A stretch of DNA of 21,869 bases, taken from contig DBRF01000019.1 in assembly GCA_002305795.1 (NCBI GenBank), positions 1 to 21,869 of the forward strand. Reading direction: 5' to 3'. This document shows, in pieces, positions 21,143 to 21,869 of the stretch. Source of the DNA: Ruminococcaceae bacterium UBA1375 (GTDB lineage Bacteria; Bacillota; Clostridia; Oscillospirales; Ruminococcaceae). A model generated the notes under the pieces. That model made no database searches. It was not told the DNA's origin and saw only the letters and a list, made by a program, of their open reading frames with translations. Numbering within the stretch: position 1 is the stretch's first letter; each line of letters starts with the position of its first letter. Position numbers and translations under genes: made by a program.

Positions 21143-21741
21143 AACAGCAGGCCGCCGTTGGTTACTTGACTGCTTTCCGTTAAAAGTCCCATGGAAACCA
21201 GGTCCCGGGGGAAAATCAATTCATCGCCGGTTTCTTTTTTGTAGGTGGCGTTGAGCAACGTGAAGCTGACATCGGAAAGCTTATAGTGGCTGGGCAGGGA
21301 ATCGAAGGTTTTATTTTGCCCTTTTAAGATAAGGTTGTTAAGTTCGTTGGAGGATGCCAGTTCGGAACGGTCCCCGTGGCGGACATAAACCTCGCGGCTG
21401 CGATCTTGAGAATAATAGTAGGGATAGGCTGGGCCGTTGGCGACAAATAAATCAATGCAGATTCTGCCTTCGGTGTCCGCCTCCAATTCAGAAATCCAGT
21501 ACCTGGGCGCCGGCGTAATCTTTGCGGCAATCAATTCCGAAATTTTACTGGCTGCCTGCTGCCCTTCTTCCAATCCCACGGCCTGGTGGGTGTCGTCGGT
21601 CACTCCGAATAAAATATGCCCACCGCCGGTGTTGGCAAAGGCAGAAACCGATTTGAGCCAGCTCTTTGGCTTTTTGATTTCCAGCTGTGCTTTATAGTCT
21701 AAGTTCGTGGACTCGATTCGGGATAAATCAAAGGTTTTCAA
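21124..21741 (-). CDS. AlbA_2 domain regulator, N-terminal part (frameshifted)
   Basis: This 205-residue N-terminal part carries an AlbA_2 (Schlafen AAA_4-like) domain: ESTNLDYKAQLE, then SVSAFANTGGGHILFGVTDD, and the REVYVRHGDRS segment. The start is TTG at 21741 with GAGG 7 nt upstream and a consensus promoter further up. The frame stops at TGA (21124–21126), immediately after NGGLLLCDQGF. The homologous continuation lies in the -1 frame. The break falls in a run of five T on the coding strand (21126–21130); six T would restore one protein. Real pseudogene, ribosomal slip or sequence error cannot be distinguished here. Confidence 0.75.
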   Translation of the reverse strand: MKTFDLSRIESTNLDYKAQLEIKKPKSWLKSVSAFANTGGGHILFGVTDDTHQAVGLEEGQQAASKISELIAAKITPAPRYWISELEADTEGRICIDLFVANGPAYPYYYSQDRSREVYVRHGDRSELASSNELNNLILKGQNKTFDSLPSHYKLSDVSFTLLNATYKKETGDELIFPRDLVSMGLLTESSQVTNGGLLLCDQGF

Positions 21742-21793
21742 ATCCTCACCTCATTAAAAATCAGGAGGGTATCTGTACTGCTTTCTTTATTTT

Positions 21794-21822
21794 ATGGTAA
21801 AGCATAACCCTTTATTTGTCAA
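21794..21822 (-). promoter_or_regulatory. Promoter of the AlbA_2 regulator gene
   Basis: On the minus strand TTGACA (complement of 21817–21822) and TACCAT (complement of 21794–21799) are separated by 17 bp, giving a leader of about 45 nt before the TTG start. Confidence 0.65.
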
Positions 21823-21869
21823 CTGAGAAAATATCGCAGAGATTCCCTGTAGGTTTGTCAAACATATTG

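Overview
The window looks like chromosomal DNA from a moderately GC-rich, Gram-positive, anaerobic member of the Clostridia, most likely the Oscillospiraceae/Ruminococcaceae. The grounds are strong AGGAGG ribosome-binding sites, the YceD/L32 and DUF512–Der–PlsY–GpsA housekeeping order, a dockerin-bearing secreted enzyme, a PPTG-type sortase signal, a THF riboswitch in front of folT, and a sigma-K-like promoter. No rRNA, tRNA or CRISPR array was seen. Assignments rest on reading motifs by eye; no database search was run.

Layout. 1–2314 (+): yceD, rpmF and a DUF512 PDZ/radical-SAM protein. 2324–3408: two tandem paralogous units that look like type I toxin–antitoxin loci. Each has a sigma-A promoter, a structured leader, a hairpin covering the Shine-Dalgarno, a 30-residue single-membrane-span peptide, a bidirectional terminator and a convergent antisense promoter. 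The leader of unit 1 carries a 255-bp MITE-like insertion. 3476–6608 (+): der, plsY, gpsA. 6865–9317 (+): a secreted, wall-anchored 5'-nucleotidase overlapping a hexapeptide O-acetyltransferase gene. 9330–9535: an imperfect palindromic repeat with back-to-back terminators.

9513–12855 (−): a fused ABC exporter with a long structured leader, a 44-residue membrane peptide, a free-standing small-RNA candidate, and folT under a THF riboswitch. 12902–13413 has no gene I can support. 13414–13779 (+): MazF-type toxin without a visible antitoxin. 14014–19047 (+): a 1677-residue secreted glycoside-hydrolase-like protein (LamG, clan GH-A barrel, CBM-like domains, FIVAR, LamG, FIVAR, dockerin). 19223–20017 (−): a conserved Cys-rich protein behind a sigma-K-like promoter, perhaps a spore protein. 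20150–21741 (−): an AlbA_2/HATPase regulator split by a one-base change in a T tract and carrying 42-bp tandem repeats.

The best candidate for an undescribed system is the tandem unit pair at 2324–3408. The two copies differ by compensatory changes in predicted RNA stems while keeping loop and module sequence. The sense leader and the antisense RNA of each unit carry the same GGACAAGC…GUCCC module, and the pair sits between two normally neighbouring housekeeping genes. A second small-RNA plus membrane-peptide arrangement lies at 11544–11941.
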